Shown in pieces: positions 43,972 to 54,493 of a DNA stretch of 64,000 nt. The notes under the pieces were generated by a model. That model had not been told where the DNA came from. It made no database searches and saw only the letters and a list, made by a program, of their open reading frames with translations. How positions within the stretch are numbered: position 1 is the first letter of the stretch; every line of letters begins with the position of its first letter. The position numbers and the translations under genes are program-made. Source of the DNA: Paralithodes platypus (Eukaryota; Arthropoda; Malacostraca; Decapoda; Lithodidae); the NCBI GenBank assembly GCA_032716605.1, contig CM064519.1, positions 21,569,297 to 21,633,296 of the forward strand, written 5' to 3'.

Positions 43972-46726
43972 ATACAGACCACACTTACAACACATCACAA
44001 ACACCCCACACGTCATCCTGGGTGGTGACTTCAACGCCAAGACGTCGGCCTGGTTTATCGACAACCCCGACACAGACAGAGGGCTGGTACTACAAAACCA
44101 AACAGATAACCTCATCATCCTTAACGACATCCATCAACATACCCATATTCCTCACCAAGCCCTCTATAACCCATCATCTCCAGACATCACCTTTTGCTCC
44201 CCAGAACTCGCCCCCACAACATCCTGGAGGGTGGTCAGAACCTTAGGCTCTGACCACCTCCCGATCATTATCACCACCAAAACCAGACTCACCCCAGCTA
44301 GCCACAAACACACATACACCAATTATAAAAGAGCTAACTGGGAAGCATTTACAAATGAGACAGAACAACACTTCACAACTCTAAACAGTACACCCATCAC
44401 TAACATCAACAATGCTGTACACATACTCAATAAAACTATCCAAAACGCTGACAAGAAACACATTCCAAGAGGTAACAGAAAAAGACACAACCCCAACTTC
44501 ACACCAGAAATTCAAAACCTCATCAGACAACGCGACACACTGAAACACTCCCCAGCACCCCACACACAAGACATCACACAACAAATTCAAGCACTCAACA
44601 CCCAAACTAACAACAAAATACAAGAACAACAAAAACTAAATTGGAATAACTTCCTACAAACACTTGACCACAAAACAAACCCCAAAAAACTCTACAAAAC
44701 ACTAAACAGCATCACACTTTCCAACAGCAACACAACACAATCACATGCTGCAATCACAACAACAGACTCTACTCCTTCATGTAAACAACAAGCAAACACT
44801 CTCATCAATCACTTCTCACATGTCAGCCACCTAAAACCTCACAAAGACGACCGACGTGTCATCCGACGTAAGAGACAATTCCCCACAGACCCTGACTATA
44901 CACCCTTCACCAATCACCAGACAAAGCATATCATCAACAATCTCAAGCACTCACCCGCCTGTGGCCTAGACAACATAAGCAACATACACCTCAGACACCT
45001 GGGACCACAAGGCATACAAACACTCACTAACATATCAAACTACAGCTACTCACACAACACAATACCAGACATTTGGAAGCATGGTATCATCATCACATTC
45101 CCCAAGCCCAACAAAGACCCCACGCTACCCTCCTCACACCGCCCCATCACACTCCTTTGCTCCCCCTCCAAAGTTATGGAACGCCTAGTATTACAACTAA
45201 TTACACCCGACCTACCCCTAGCTCCAACACAACATGGCTTTAGGCCACTGCACTCCACAAACACTCTTCTCACAGACCTTACACAAAGAGCTTTCGACGG
45301 CATCAACTCAGCTAGACCACCACACAGATCACTATTAGCCACACTCGACATTAGTAAAGCCTTCGATGCCATCCCCCGCCACAACCTAACAAACAAAATC
45401 TACAACACAAACATGCACAACAACACAAAAAGGTGGCTGGCCAACTTCCTAGCAGGCAGATGTGCACACGTATCTTTTGCCGGTCAGTCATCTAAAATCA
45501 GAAACTTTCCAAACGGAGTCCCACAAGGATCCGTCCTATCGCCCGCACTCTTCAATCTGTACATGCACGATATAACTACACCCAATACTCCCCAAATAAA
45601 CTTAGCCTCCTATGCAGATGACATAACACTCACATGCACACACCATGACCCAAGAAGAGCAACAGATCTCCTTCAACCCTATCTCAACACACTACATGGC
45701 TGGTGCACTACAAACAGACTTAATCTAGCCCCAGCCAAATCCACCGCAACCCTGCTCACAAGCTGAACAGGTGAACACGAATACATCCCTCAACTCACCA
45801 TAAACAACACACCCCTGACACATACACACACACCCAAAATCCTAGGAGTAACATATGATACTCATATGACATTCAAACAGCACACCACAAACATTAAAAA
45901 GAAACTGACACCCAGACTTAACGCCCTCAGGTCACTTGCTCACACAAAATTTGGACACAACAAAGAAACTACCACCACAGTATATAAACAATACATAAGA
46001 TCAGTAATGGAATACGCAAGCCCAGCCTGGGCTTCTAACCTAGCTGAAACACATCATAAGACCTTACAGACTATTCAAAACAAAGCCCTGAAGATCATTA
46101 CAGGCTGCACAGCTACTGCACCCACAGATCATCTACATAAAGAAACCAAAATCCTCAAAGTCAAAGACCATCTGGACATGAGAGGCACTCAATTCCTGGC
46201 AGCAGCCTCCATGAACCAAGACCACCCACTAAACTACATGGCAACACACCCACAGACACCAAGAAATATCAAAACAACACCGAGCACACGGTATTACACA
46301 CAATTATTGTCCTCTCTCCCTCCCTGCCCACCCCGAACCAACTTCCAGAAGCACATCCATACTCATATCTCTCGCCAATCCATCCACTCACTCACAGACA
46401 ACACGCAGCTGCATGCACAACCTCCCGAAATCCATCCTTCCGAATCCTCCCTCCCTCGCGAGGACAGAGTCCACCTGGCCAGGCTGAGATGCGGACACCA
46501 TCCAGCTCTCCTGAGCTATCAGAAGAAACTGGATGACTCCGTTGTCGACGCCTGCCCGGGATGTAACACAGCACCCCATACCATTAAACACATCATCGAA
46601 GACTGCATTTCACACAACCACTTACGCCAACAACACAACCTACACTCAATGAGAGCTCTGTGGGAAAGCCCGATCATGGCCATGGCCTTCCTCAGGGACT
46701 CGGGGCTGTTCGGCCAGGCAGCTTAG
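43918..46726 (+). CDS. LINE protein, endonuclease C-terminus, RT and zinc motif
   Basis: The shifted frame is open from about 43918 to TGA at 45764-45766, then in the same register from 45767 to the stop after 46724. Endonuclease motifs are HVILGGDFNAKTSAW, SSPDITFCSP and GSDHLPIIITTK (catalytic Asp/Asn, Asp, His). RT motifs are [55 protein letters not shown] and YADDITLTCTH (catalytic YADD). The C-terminus carries CPGCNTAPHTIKHIIEDC and stops 12 bp before the AAC tail. One nonsense change separates it from an intact frame, so it is inactive but young. Confidence 0.87.
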
Positions 46727-46751
46727 GGAACAACAACAACCTTCACTATTC

Positions 46752-48040
46752 ATATAGCTTTGCTTATAACAATGACCCAAAAAACATGTATACCCTCGGG
46801 CATAATTATTATCTTTATGGAGTTCAGTAAAATCTAACAATTCAGCTACTTTTTACAAATATCTCCAAGTACCAGCAATACTAAACTATGTAAGCTTTTA
46901 GAATTATCTCTTCTAGAACTCCTAGCTAGTCCCCATCTCCTGACAAGAAAATGTCCGGATCTAGCAAGAAAAAGACATAGGTCGGTCGGCTCAGAGCCTT
47001 CCAGTAAAAAACGGAAGAATAATAATAATAATAACAATAACATTTACTCAATTAAGCTTTTACAGAATGGGTACCACATAATATGTTACAAATATGACAG
47101 GCACCAACCGGGCTTAATCCCAACTAAGGATAGTCCATTAAAGCCGTTAGACATCTTCCCATTGGGGTCCGTGGAAGTTAACAAACCACAAACATAAAAG
47201 CAACACACCTTCGAAGTCCCGAACTTCCCTGACTCGCAATCAGGATTTCAAGTCCTGCACCCTACACACATATCCCCAGGCCTGGGACATATATCTGACA
47301 TGGCCGATCACCCTGCTAATCCGGTTTTCTCTGAATAAACAAAGAATTACCTGCCTCCTCTACCGCCTTGGTTGAGCCAAGTGCTGAACATGTCATCCCC
47401 TCCTTCCCTAGTATGGCTAGGTGATACTATTGAACAACATGTTGATTCAACCCCGTTGTTTTCCCCACCCACATTGATTCTCCCTAAAAAACTGATTCAG
47501 ACGAATACTGAAGCTGAAATACATACCCAGGAAGCTAGTTGGACTAATTTCAAGTAATTTTTATTAAATCCATGCAGGAATGTGGCAAGCAAATCCAACG
47601 GACATTTTTTACGCCTTTAGATAAGTCTATCCGAGATCTCAAAGTAGTTCTCTTGCTCCTTCCAGATCACAACATGACATACCAAACACAGTTCCACTGG
47701 CTCAGGTACCTGTCCATCCTAAACAACCTGCTCGTAAAATAACAAATTCCCGATACGGGAAACAACCACCAGAGTAACACCTACTATTGCTGACACAGGT
47801 CATCCAAATTTGGTATCAATACCAAAGTAGTGGATTATTAAAATGGACGAGCTGAAGAATATACAGTACGTGCAAAGAAGCACAAGGACATTTGCTGGAC
47901 GTATTAAAAAAGAAAAAAGAAAAGAAAAAAAGAAAAAAAACACACTTCCCACTCCGATTGGAGGCGAAGTACTTTTCTTACACACAGACACCCACAGTTC
48001 CTTCAGGAAACGCTGCAAACCATAGTCTGGCGTGAATAAG
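46752..48040. other. Decayed element, gag-like small ORFs
   Basis: Continues the sequence interrupted by the 2A LINE. Contains an (AAT)n run at 47018-47035, a 61-codon ORF at 47372-47557 and a 56-codon frame at 47573-47743 (PLDKSIRDLKVVLLLLPDHN) that looks helical and gag-like. It might be the 5' part of the DIRS-like relic seen at 61.8-64 kb, with the L2 LINE inserted between; this is inference. An A-rich run lies at 47908-47942. Confidence 0.4.
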
Positions 48041-48305
48041 ACGGATGGACATATTACCATTCTATCTATCATTCATTCTATCAACTCGTATCTTAGGACA
48101 CACCCTTGACTTGGTTCTCTCTCCTGTGGGTTGTGGTGGTGTTCTGGATGTTGATGTTGAGAATGCTGACACTAATACCTCTGATCATGCTTTGATTACT
48201 TTCAGTTTTGATTTCCCTAAGCCACTCACACATGAAAAAGTAATCAGATTTAGAAATTATAAAAATACAGACCAAAATTTGGCTAGCAGTGAAGTAAAAC
48301 AGTAC
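48041..48305 (+). mobile_element. L2-type LINE, endonuclease fragment
   Basis: Encodes LGHTLDLVLSPVGCGGVLDV and SDHALITFSFDF, the C-terminal motifs of a LINE endonuclease (last His is catalytic). The element continues at 49345 after the inserted PHD-finger LINE. Confidence 0.75.
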
Positions 48306-49350
48306 TTGAGAAGTTACCTAGGAGATACCATCTCTGCCGGTGGTGGGGCCGAGGCTGCCACTGTTGCTATAAAATTAGGTGTGGCTGGGGGAAGTTCAGA
48401 GAATTGATGCCAATCCTGACAATGAAAAGAATGCCTCTCCCCCTGAAGGGAAAGGTGTATGCCTCATGTGTTAGAAGTGCAATGACGTATGCCTCAGAAA
48501 CATGGGCCGTTAAAGTAGAGGATGTCAACAGAATGGAGCGTAATGAGATGAGAATGGTGAGATGGATGTGTGGGGCCAGGCTACAGGATAGAATAACAAA
48601 TGTTGAGCTGAAGAGACGTTTAGGTATAAAGAGTATTAGCGAGGTGATGCGTACAAGTAGACTGGGATGGTATGGACATGTGGAGAGAATGGATGAACAA
48701 AATTGGGTGAAAAAATGCAGGTCTGTGATTGTGGAGGGAGCTGCACCAAGGGGTGGACCGAGGAAGACCTGGGATCGGACTATACGCGCCGATCTCAAAT
48801 CCAAGAACTTGACAAGTGAAGCAGCCCTTAACCCTTGTCTAGCGGGGTGTTTTGGGCTCATTTGGGCATATTCAGGCCCTCCTGAATGATCAATCCAGTA
48901 TCTGCATGAAAAGAAATTTAATGTATTCAGCAAAACACTAGGTGCTAAAAGCTTCAAAATGAGACCAGAACGAGCTACGTAGCACTCGTGGTTCTCTTGC
49001 AGTGGTGCCACGAACATGGGAGTTTAGCTTATAGCAGTATATTTTTCCCAGCTATGCTCACTACTGGCTACACTGCCGGCCTCTCGAGAACACAGGAAAC
49101 ATGAGTTAATGGGCGGCGGTAAGCCCTGGGAGTCGGCTGTCTGGCCCGCTGCGCTCCCGGCCATTTGCACTCGATTTTAACCCTTTAAAAGCCTTAATAA
49201 TGCTCCTAACTTGCTGCAAATTGGTGCACGACCAAGTCGAGCGCCGCCAATAAGGGGTTAACAGGGTTGCCTGGAACGCCGCCATTAGGACAAGAGACTG
49301 AAACTGCACTGATGTGTGGAACACTCAGTCTTAAAATTTTATGTATATAT
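48306..49350 (+). mobile_element. PHD-finger LINE, 3' fragment, with MITE inside
   Basis: 5'-truncated copy of the family at 4561-5785. YLGDTISAGGGAEAATVA, a frameshift, then MRMVRWMCGARLQDRITNVE, RLGWYGHVERMDEQNWVKKC and PRGGPRKTWDRTIRADL. The RT palm and zinc finger are missing. It is split by the TTAA MITE at 48832-49257 and resumes to an (ATGT)n tail at 49335-49360. It lies inside the L2-type LINE. Confidence 0.83.
48832..49257. mobile_element. TTAA-flanked MITE, copy 2
   Basis: 426 bp between TTAA at 48828-48831 and 49258-49261, in the PHD-finger LINE at a site that is uninterrupted in the copy near 4660. The ends begin CCCTT. The interior (gggcatattcaggc, atctgcat, gcttcaaaatgagaccagaac) matches the reverse of 37007-37427. 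Confidence 0.88.
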
Positions 49351-50228
49351 GTATGTATGTATTGATACTTCCAACCTTACTTCAGATGAGCTGGTGGAGG
49401 TACATAGAAATGCACTTAAATTAGTGTTCGATCATCACTGTCCAGAAGCAGAGAAGAAAATCATAGTACGAGATGATTCACCCTGGTATAGCACTCGAGT
49501 TAAATTTCTTAGAAGAGCGCGTAGAAGAGCTGAACGTGAATGGCGGAAAAATAAAACAGACTCTACATGGTTGCAATATCTGTCAGCCAGAAGAGCCGTG
49601 GTCCACACAATCAAAGATGAAAAGAAAGTGTATTATCAGGGAAAAGTTGACTCATGTGGTAACGACCAGAGGAGGTTGGCTTCAATTGTAAACAGTTTAC
49701 TTGGAAAAACAAGAGTCAGCTTAAGACCTTCTGTACCCGATGCCGAGTTGGCTGCCAACTTTGTGTCATTTTTTGCTGGCAAGATAACTCGCATAAGACA
49801 GGAACTGGATGATGCTTCTGTTGGTGAAGAACTTTCAGTTGTACTCCAACCCCGACACATTCCTAATAATGTCCTCTCATCCTTTCACTCAGTAGAGGTG
49901 GACATGATCTCGTCCTAGATAAGAAACCTCAATAAAACATTTTGCCCGTTGGATCCCATAAATGTTTCCAAGCTACCAAGAGTCTATGATCACACAGTTG
50001 AGTTTATTTCCAAAATAATTAATAAGTGCTTCTCTGAAGGTAACTTCCCACATTCTGAAAAGAATGCACTACTCCGACCTAGTCTAAAGAAACCTGGACT
50101 TGATGTTGAGAACATGTTGAACTATCATCCTGTCCTTCATAACAAAGATATTAGAGCGTGCAATACTTGACCAATTACAACCACTACTTCAGCAGAATGA
50201 AACTATCCCAATTTTTCAGTCTGCTTAC
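49345..50228 (+). mobile_element. L2-type LINE, linker and RT start
   Basis: Encodes LTSDELVEVHRNALKLVFDH, DDSPWYSTRVKFLRRARRRA and FVSFFAGKITRIRQELDD, the usual endonuclease-RT linker. After a stop at about 49916 it continues with VSKLPRVYD, SEGNFPHSEKNALLRPSLKK and NYHPV. It is cut at 50228 by the LTR element and resumes at 59680. Confidence 0.83.
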
Positions 50229-52127
50229 TGTGACGCTTCTGCATAGTAGCCACGTGCGGGCATGCGCGCGCATCGGCTGCCCAGCCGTTTAGAAACCGGC
50301 TGGCGGCAGCCGGCCGGCCGGCTTTTCCTTAGTATATATCCTACGACAATGTAACTAATGTCTGGGATATTCTTATGTTGTTTCACAGCTTGAAGCTGCC
50401 CTTATTCTTAACCAACGCATCTTAGTATATTTTATTCTCGATTGTTGATTGTTTCATTATAATATATAAGATGTAAGTCTAGTGAGAGTGGGAGGAGACG
50501 AGCGGGAGAGAGAGACCGGCTGGGGGACGTTGCTTCGCGCGGAGAGCCCAGCTTGGGACGAGCCTGATGTTGCCACGTGCATTTGATAGCAACGTTAGGC
50601 TTAGTTTCGACTCACGCACGGGGTAGAGGATTTTGACCCGGCAACTGTGTTGAGTGTTGCCAAGCATGGGATGTATTTTGCATGCCTAGGGTGGGGTCCA
50701 GACAGATTCAAGACTCAGAGCTCACCTCACTGTCGTACCCTTCGGACCCCCTTGATATCTATCCCTCTCAACCCCACTTAGAAACTTTCTCTCTTACTTT
50801 GTATACCTTCTTTCCACTACTTCACCAGTCTATTTAATTATCCCATCCCCTTGATAGACCTTATATCTATTATTGTATTAACGACGAGCTCTCAGATAAC
50901 TAGATAGGATTTAGGGCCTTATGCAGAGATGTAATTGTTAATGAGACCTAGGAAGCTTTTTTGTTGTCTCATATTTGGTGGTTTCATGCATGCTAGTGTG
51001 TTCTTGTGTCAGGTTAGCAGGGGCTAGACCGGAGAGGAGGTTTTTTGCGATCCTTTAAGTAAAGTCTGCTGGTGCGAGTCCTGTGGACCCGCACGACTTT
51101 ACTAGGATACCCGTGGGAGTCTGGGGGCATTTTCTTGTCTGTGTCCCTGTGTGTCTAGTGTTGTGTTGTGTGAGTGCCCTTGCCTAGTCCACTCAGCACT
51201 GCGCTAGCTCGTCTTGCTTTTGTTTTAGGGTCGCCAGGAGAGAGTCAGATACTTGGGATCTGAGTCTCTCAAGAGAGCACCCTTTCAATTAGAGTAATTT
51301 GGCGCACAGACTTGGGAACGTCCCTAGGCTAGAGCAGGTGGCTCAGCCCGGGTATCCGAAGCCTATATCCTTCCGGCTAGACCTCTGCCGCCTGGCAGAT
51401 TAACAGCTAGGGGTTTATTATCTCTGCATGCTTGTTATTGTGCCACAGTTTACCGTTTTTGTGAGCATTGTGAGTCAGGGTGTGGCTTAGAGACTCTGTC
51501 CGAGCAGGCTTGCCTGACTAAGAGTGAGAAGCACACCTGTATGTGGTTATGTTGCGAGTGGCTACCTTTATTTAATTATACCTATGCCATTATACACTGT
51601 ATGGCCTATCACTAGTATTTATTCCTGCTTATGAGTTAAGAGTTCTCTAAATCCGTAACATATTTTCTTTGCTAAGCATCAGATCCTACAGTAGCCGCAT
51701 GCAGTTTAGAAACCCACATCTTGTCTACCTGTACGATGTTTTGAGGACTGTTTGCTTTCACCTTCTTTCACGCAGGGGTGATTAGTTGTATTAATTAACG
51801 TAACGTTAAATGTACTTTCTTCTAGTTTGTTATTAAATTGTTTCTGCAATTTAATTCCGTTATCTATCTTTTCCTTGAAGCTTTAAGTCAACTTAATTGT
51901 GTGATCTTTTATATAGCCTGCTTGACTATCAGCAGTCTATAGTGCGTGCACCCTGTAACTGAGTCATAGGATACCTTGTTGTCCAGGCAGGACTCTTGAC
52001 GGTTTAGGGTGGTTTGTTGCCTGGGTTTATAGATAAGGGTTGGATCTAGCGTTTTCCGTTGTTGCTTGTTGCCGCATACCTAGTCCAATAGAAAGAGCCC
52101 AGTGTTTATATATCCCAGGACGTAACA
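50229..52127 (+). repeat. 5' LTR of the Gmr1-like element
   Basis: Starts TGTGACGC, ends GACGTAACA. GC-rich at the left (gccggccggccggc near 50308) with a small inverted repeat. Confidence 0.93.
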
Positions 52128-52342
52128 AATGGCGACCTTGCATAGGATTTACTGAACAGAGGAATATAGCGGTCATTTGTTTTGAGATTCCTTATGATTA
52201 GAGGAATACAGTGGACATAGAGTTTTTTTTTTGGAGCAACCAATATAACACATTAAAGACTTTAAATAACATTAGTAAATAAATACTTGCATAGGAGATA
52301 AGGCACATTCTATAACCGTGATAATTACTGCAGTACACAAAC

Positions 52343-54493
52343 ATGTCTAATACATCAGAACACAGTGATGGGTCAGGTCACGATACGGGCTCGGAGGGAG
52401 AAAGACCTGTGGAGTGGCTAGTCGATAGCGAGGAGGGTGCTAGAAGATTTTTAGAGGTGCCCCTTACCGCTGCCAGGGTGTTGAAGCTGAATAAGTATGG
52501 CTTAAAGTGTGTGGCAGGTCTTCAGGGTCACCAGGGTTTAAGTGGCATGAGGAAAGATCAGCTGAGGACTTTGATATTGGGTTTAGAAGGGAGAGACCTG
52601 GGTGGAGAGGCGACTGGGGGCCCCGGTCCCCAGCCCCCCCTCCACTCTACCCCTGTATCAAATGTCAGGGTGCCTGAATTTAGTACATACCCCCAAGTTG
52701 ATGGTCAATGGCAGCGTGGAATTCAATCACAGGGACCCTCTCCATTAAATGTACCTTCCCCTCCTCAAGGGTTGACTCCAGATTTGTTGTTTCGGCTTGA
52801 AATGGCCAAGGTTGAGGCCGCCGAAAGACAGGCTAGTCTCAAGGTTGAGGCTGCCGAAAGACAGGTTAGAGTTCAGGTTGAGGCTGCCGAGAGACAGGCT
52901 AGTGTGCAGGCTGAGGCTGCAGAGAGAACAGCTATACGAGAGGCTGAACTGCAGGCAGAGTCTACTAGGTATCAGGCTGACAGGGAGCTGGAGAGATCTC
53001 GAGTGGAGGTAACAGGGCGAAATATTGGGGGAGGTAACAGACATCGGGACCAATCATTGTCGCACCTGCTTAAACTAGTTCCTGTGTTCGATGAATTAGG
53101 TGTGACTGAGTTTTTTATGCGATTTGAGAAGAAGTGTCAGGAACACCAGTGGCCTCAGGAAAAGTGGGCAGCATTAGTTTCATCAAGACTCCTAGGAAAG
53201 GGGCTAAAAGCGTATGATGCACTACCTTTAGAGTCCTGTGTAGTTTATGATGAGCTAAAGAAGGCTGTGCTACGGGCCTATGAGTTACAACCAGAAACTT
53301 CCCGCTTGAAGTTTCGGGGTGTTACTAAGGGCAAGGATAGTATCTTCCTAGAACACGCCCGGGACTTGTCTGATGCACTACGACATTGGCTGCGTTCTGA
53401 GAGGGCAGCTACTTTTGAGGAGTTGAGTGAGCTGGTTCTCTTGGAGCAGTTCTTTAAGTGCACAGGCGGGGACTTAACATTAAATATAAAGGAAAAAAAT
53501 CCTAGAACTCTCCAGGAGGCAGCAGAAATGGCTGACCGCCGACTGTCATTAATTCAAGGGTGCGAAGCAGCAGCTAGGAGTGAGTCGGGTGCAAAGGATC
53601 GGACCCCTCCCCCTCCCAAGAATTTTGATACACATAAATACACAAAACCATCTAGCACTGGCAATAAAACTGAACATAAACCAAATACCGTCCCGTATAA
53701 GAAGTCTAATGGTACCTCCCACTCCCAAGGGAAACCAAAGAGTAAAGAGTGCTTTGCATGTCACAAGGAGGGTCACTTTGCAAATGCTTGTCCGAACAAG
53801 CCACCAAACAAGGTTGTGTCATTGGCCCGCAGCATAGGGGTGTCGTCTATATCTTCTGAGTTTGCCAAGGGTAGTTCGTCAGAGGGTGGGACACAGCCTG
53901 TGTTCGAGAGTCCGGAAGGCTCGAACCCTGTCCGCGACGTCTTTGGGGGTCATAGAGGGCATGGTTTTGTGAGGTGGGCTGGCGAAAGGCGAGGAGTTAA
54001 GCTATTGCGTGATACGGGGGCTTCTCAGACCTTGTTAAAGAACTTTACTGGTAGACCGATTAACGCTGCTCGGGTGGTGGTAGTTCAGGGGATCAATGCT
54101 ACGAAGTCCTACCCGCTGGTGCAGATGGAGCTAGAGGTGGGTGGTGTGGCGAAGGAGCTGGATGTAGGAATTGTAGAGAACTTGCCTGTTGGGGGCGTCG
54201 ACCTCCTCCTCGGCAACGACTTTGCGGTGCCTGCTTCTAAGGTTTCACCCTTGGTCGTTGCCGAGAAGGCGGCCGACGTTAGTAGGGAGGAACAGGAGTG
54301 GGTTGAGAAGTGTAGCGTACAAACCATGGCGTGTGTTGTGATGCGTTCTCAGACATCCGGAGCCTTGCAGCCACCACCTCAGTATATCAAACCGTTTGGA
54401 GGAAAGGTCACAAGAAAACGGGAAGTGTTGGTCAATTGGAGAGTTTTGAGCCGGCAGTGTTTCTTGGTGACTCATTATTGGCACCTATGTTAG
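52343..54493 (+). CDS. gag-pro: Gag and protease of the Gmr1-like element
   Basis: 716 codons. Residues 140-235 are an Ala/Glu-rich helical stretch with repeated VEAAERQAS(L/V) units, probably coiled coil. Residues 330-400 (LRHWLRSERAATFEELSELV, LLEQFFKC) resemble the SCAN domain, which is thought to derive from the capsid of Gmr1-like Gypsy elements. A CCHC knuckle CFACHKEGHFANAC lies near residue 475. Then a retropepsin with LLRDTGASQTLL (DTG active site) and VDLLLGNDFA. The frame ends before the integrase, which is one frame back. Start chosen at the first ATG after the leader. Confidence 0.87.
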   Translation: MSNTSEHSDGSGHDTGSEGERPVEWLVDSEEGARRFLEVPLTAARVLKLNKYGLKCVAGLQGHQGLSGMRKDQLRTLILGLEGRDLGGEATGGPGPQPPLHSTPVSNVRVPEFSTYPQVDGQWQRGIQSQGPSPLNVPSPPQGLTPDLLFRLEMAKVEAAERQASLKVEAAERQVRVQVEAAERQASVQAEAAERTAIREAELQAESTRYQADRELERSRVEVTGRNIGGGNRHRDQSLSHLLKLVPVFDELGVTEFFMRFEKKCQEHQWPQEKWAALVSSRLLGKGLKAYDALPLESCVVYDELKKAVLRAYELQPETSRLKFRGVTKGKDSIFLEHARDLSDALRHWLRSERAATFEELSELVLLEQFFKCTGGDLTLNIKEKNPRTLQEAAEMADRRLSLIQGCEAAARSESGAKDRTPPPPKNFDTHKYTKPSSTGNKTEHKPNTVPYKKSNGTSHSQGKPKSKECFACHKEGHFANACPNKPPNKVVSLARSIGVSSISSEFAKGSSSEGGTQPVFESPEGSNPVRDVFGGHRGHGFVRWAGERRGVKLLRDTGASQTLLKNFTGRPINAARVVVVQGINATKSYPLVQMELEVGGVAKELDVGIVENLPVGGVDLLLGNDFAVPASKVSPLVVAEKAADVSREEQEWVEKCSVQTMACVVMRSQTSGALQPPPQYIKPFGGKVTRKREVLVNWRVLSRQCFLVTHYWHLC

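Larger units (their letters stand above)
42770..46738 (+). mobile_element. Full-length LINE with 2A motif and PHD finger
   Basis: About 3.97 kb, flanked by a 13-bp duplication accttcactattc (42757-42769 and 46739-46751). It has a short 5' leader, one long coding region and an (AAC)n 3' tail directly after the stop codon. Modules in order: N-terminal region ending in the 2A motif, PHD-type zinc finger, Pro-rich linker, apurinic-type endonuclease, RT, C-terminal CCHC-like zinc motif. Damage is limited to one frameshift near 43917 and one TGA at 45764. The 3' 60 bp and parts of the 5' end are shared with four short elements in this window. The clade is uncertain: 2A motifs have been reported in several APE-type LINE groups. 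Confidence 0.9.

Noticed and set aside
54400..54480. Slippery site for programmed -1 frameshifting in the gag-pro/integrase overlap
   Set aside because: A-rich and T-rich runs (aagaaaacg, gagttttga) are not in the required register for an X-XXY-YYZ heptamer.
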